A stretch of 49,630 nucleotides of DNA, taken from Melioribacter roseus P3M-2 (GTDB lineage Bacteria; Bacteroidota; Ignavibacteria; Kapaibacteriales; Kapaibacteriaceae). How positions within the stretch are numbered: position 1 is the first letter of the stretch; each line of letters starts with the position of its first letter. The notes beneath the pieces were generated by a model. It did no database searches. It was given only the letters and a program-made list of their open reading frames with translations, and was not told the DNA's origin. The stretch spans positions 1 through 49,630 of the forward strand of contig CAMCXP010000003.1 of assembly GCA_945883395.1 (NCBI GenBank). Reading direction: 5' to 3'. Both the position numbers and the translations under genes were made by a program. Of this stretch, positions 48,171-49,630 are shown in pieces.

Positions 48171-49520
48171 ATGACTGCTATCCTACGTTCAGTTCTTATT
48201 GCCTTGCTGCTCTGTGCTGCATCGTATGGTGCATATGCGCAGATAGAACGTCAGATCAGCTTCGACGAAGCGGGCAAGATCTTCGTCGTGTCCAAGTCGA
48301 TGAACGACGAGTACCAATGGTTTGAGCCAGTCGAGACCTTCCTCGAGGCACGTCTGTTCAAGATGAGCGACTCGGCGTTTGTGCTCGAGATCCTGCGTCG
48401 TGCCGATCAAGGCAACGAGCGTGAGCGACGCCAACTCTCGATGGTGGAGATGGCAGCATTGCGTTCACGCATTCAAACAGCGGCATCACCTTCGGTCGAT
48501 ATCGGTGGTTTGGATCAGAGCGGACGCAGCACGTTGTTGTGGGGCAGCACACTGTGGTCGCTCTTCTACTACGGAACAGCAGTTTCAATTGTCTTTAGTT
48601 CTGACGGTAGCGTCAGTTCCGCACCAACCTATTTAATCGCGGGCGGACTTGGCTACTTCGTGCCTGCGCTGTTAACGCAGAATGCCAACGTGACGGCCGG
48701 TGCGGCCTCGTTGGCTGTGGGTGGCATGTTTCAGGGGGCTTTGCATGGTTGGGCACTTGGCGGATTGATCTCTGGATCGAATCTCTCCTCACGTACGGGC
48801 TTCGCACTGTCGATCCTTGGTGGAGTGTCTGAAACCGTTGCAGGCTATGTGATCGGTTCGAATACAGGAATCTCGGAAGGTGCGGCTGGCGTGATCAACA
48901 CCACAGAGTTCTACGGAGCGGCGGGTGGCGCACTGGCAGCATTGACGATCATGGGTAACGTCACTGAAGGCGATGCAGGAATTCGCGTCCTATCAGGTCT
49001 TGGACTTGTTGGTGCCGCCGGTGGTATTCTTCTTGGCAATGAGATCATCAAGTCGCAACACATTACCAACTCGGATGCAACGGTCTATGCGCTGACGGGT
49101 GCGCTTGGTCTTGGCCTGCCCTATGCCGTTCTATCAGCCGTGAGCACAGACAACGTATCGACGAGAGTTATAACCGGGATTGGGCTCTTGGGAGCAGCAG
49201 GGGGCTTATACCTCGGTACAAGGCTTATTGACGGACTCGACTATCGTGAAGGCGACGGCTCCACGTTCCTTCTCAGTACACTCGCCGGAGGTGTTATCGG
49301 CGTTGGTATTGCACAGCTCGTGGATTCACCCCGGGCTATTGGGCCGCTCGTGTGGGCATCGGCAGCAGGTGGGTTCCTCATCGGTCGTGCCCTTGCACGT
49401 CCGGACGCAGAGGGTACGTCCATGGGCAAGCTCGACGTGAACTTCAATCCGCTCGGACTCGTCCTCGGCGCTCGTTCGAACGTTCCGATGCCAATCGGCT
49501 CGGTGACTTATCGCTTCTGA
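48171..49520 (+). CDS. Exported glycine-rich repeat protein of unknown function
   Basis: A 449-residue protein starting at ATG 48171, with GGAG six bases upstream; an in-frame ATG at 48159 is possible. Residues 1-24 are a signal peptide (LRSVLIALLLCAASYGAYAQ). Residues 25-110 are charged and helical (FLEARLFKMSDSAFVLEILRR, NERERRQLSMVEMAALRSRI). From about 120 to 417 the sequence is rich in Gly, Ala and Leu, with three tandem units of ~60 residues (about 210-270, 271-331, 332-390), each with a GLGLVGAAGGILLG-like core followed by a short polar loop and a GGxxGxG segment. The end IGSVTYRF has the terminal Phe of outer-membrane proteins. No known family is recognised. It overlaps a convergent gene by 13 bp. 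Confidence 0.75.
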   Translation: MTAILRSVLIALLLCAASYGAYAQIERQISFDEAGKIFVVSKSMNDEYQWFEPVETFLEARLFKMSDSAFVLEILRRADQGNERERRQLSMVEMAALRSRIQTAASPSVDIGGLDQSGRSTLLWGSTLWSLFYYGTAVSIVFSSDGSVSSAPTYLIAGGLGYFVPALLTQNANVTAGAASLAVGGMFQGALHGWALGGLISGSNLSSRTGFALSILGGVSETVAGYVIGSNTGISEGAAGVINTTEFYGAAGGALAALTIMGNVTEGDAGIRVLSGLGLVGAAGGILLGNEIIKSQHITNSDATVYALTGALGLGLPYAVLSAVSTDNVSTRVITGIGLLGAAGGLYLGTRLIDGLDYREGDGSTFLLSTLAGGVIGVGIAQLVDSPRAIGPLVWASAAGGFLIGRALARPDAEGTSMGKLDVNFNPLGLVLGARSNVPMPIGSVTYRF

Positions 49521-49630
49521 GCGAGCAACAGACCAGACGTTAGCACGACCGTTACTCCAGCAATGAGCACGTGCTCGAGGGTGAGTCCCAGCACGTACAG
49601 CGCACCGAGAAACTGCACCACGATAATGGT
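49508..49630 (-). CDS. C-terminus of a membrane protein (partial, runs off right edge)
   Basis: A 40-residue open frame entering from the right edge and ending at a TAA at 49510-49508. It reads TIIVVQFLGALYVLGLTLEH and then VLIAGVTVVLTSGLLLAQKR, i.e. one or two membrane helices with a basic cytoplasmic end. It overlaps the end of the glycine-rich repeat gene by 13 bp tail to tail, like other convergent pairs in the window. The family cannot be told from this fragment. Confidence 0.6.
   Translation of the reverse strand, partial: TIIVVQFLGALYVLGLTLEHVLIAGVTVVLTSGLLLAQKR

Noticed and set aside
1-49630. CRISPR arrays, insertion sequences, prophage or integrase genes
   Set aside because: No short direct-repeat arrays, transposase motifs or phage genes were recognised in either strand.

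Overview
The window looks like a piece of a bacterial chromosome from the Bacteroidota/Chlorobi (FCB) side of the tree. An Ignavibacteria- or Kapabacteria-like lineage is my best guess, inferred from gene content and promoter style, not from a marker gene. The grounds are: nine secreted proteins with C-terminal domains of the type IX secretion (T9SS) kind; IgGFc-binding, PKD and Ig-like repeat surface proteins; a TonB-dependent receptor; a membrane pyrophosphatase; and Bacteroidota-type promoters (TAnnTTTG, twice with TTG 19 bases upstream) in front of tRNAs and housekeeping genes. Coding density is very high. No intergenic gap exceeds about 250 bp, and I see no insertion sequence, prophage, CRISPR array or rRNA.

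Layout. 1-10704: a partial lipoprotein and an SGNH hydrolase (minus), a 1589-residue IgGFc/PKD surface protein with a tandem OmpA-domain protein (plus), and a secreted beta-helix protein (minus). 10789-12224: an arsenic pair (arsenate reductase, Acr3 efflux). 12369-15700: a secreted M23 peptidase, a BNR/Ig protein and a low-affinity iron permease homologue in one direction, meeting a secreted serine hydrolase that is divergent from a TonB-dependent receptor. 19075-23191: a small porin, a PAP2 phosphatase, tRNA-Lys, K+-dependent membrane pyrophosphatase and tRNA-Val. 23338-27923: citrate synthase, an orphan ABC-2 permease and a secreted M1 aminopeptidase. 27993-32713: a four-gene operon of ECF sigma factor, an anti-sigma-like protein fused to an outer-membrane-type barrel, a lipoprotein and a large secreted protein. 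32732-36538: a YgjP-like metallopeptidase, bacilliredoxin, TPR protein and an RlmI-type methyltransferase. 36574-39729: a second giant PKD/Ig-repeat protein, followed by tRNA-Thr. 39873-45515: six tightly packed genes (sugar aminotransferase, LiaF-like protein, class II photolyase, unknown envelope protein, DMT transporter, phosphoheptose isomerase). 45532-46904: a Rieske protein and a cytochrome b homologue. 46984 to the end: alanine dehydrogenase, a glycine-rich repeat protein, and the C-terminus of a membrane protein running off the right edge.

Together the genes describe a Gram-negative cell that invests heavily in secreted and surface-anchored proteins, with ordinary central metabolism (citrate synthase, alanine dehydrogenase, pyrophosphatase) interleaved. 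The two most unusual items are a Rieske/cytochrome b pair whose cytochrome keeps only one of the two heme-ligand histidine pairs, and the sigma-factor operon whose second gene appears to join an inner-membrane anti-sigma region to an outer-membrane barrel in one chain.
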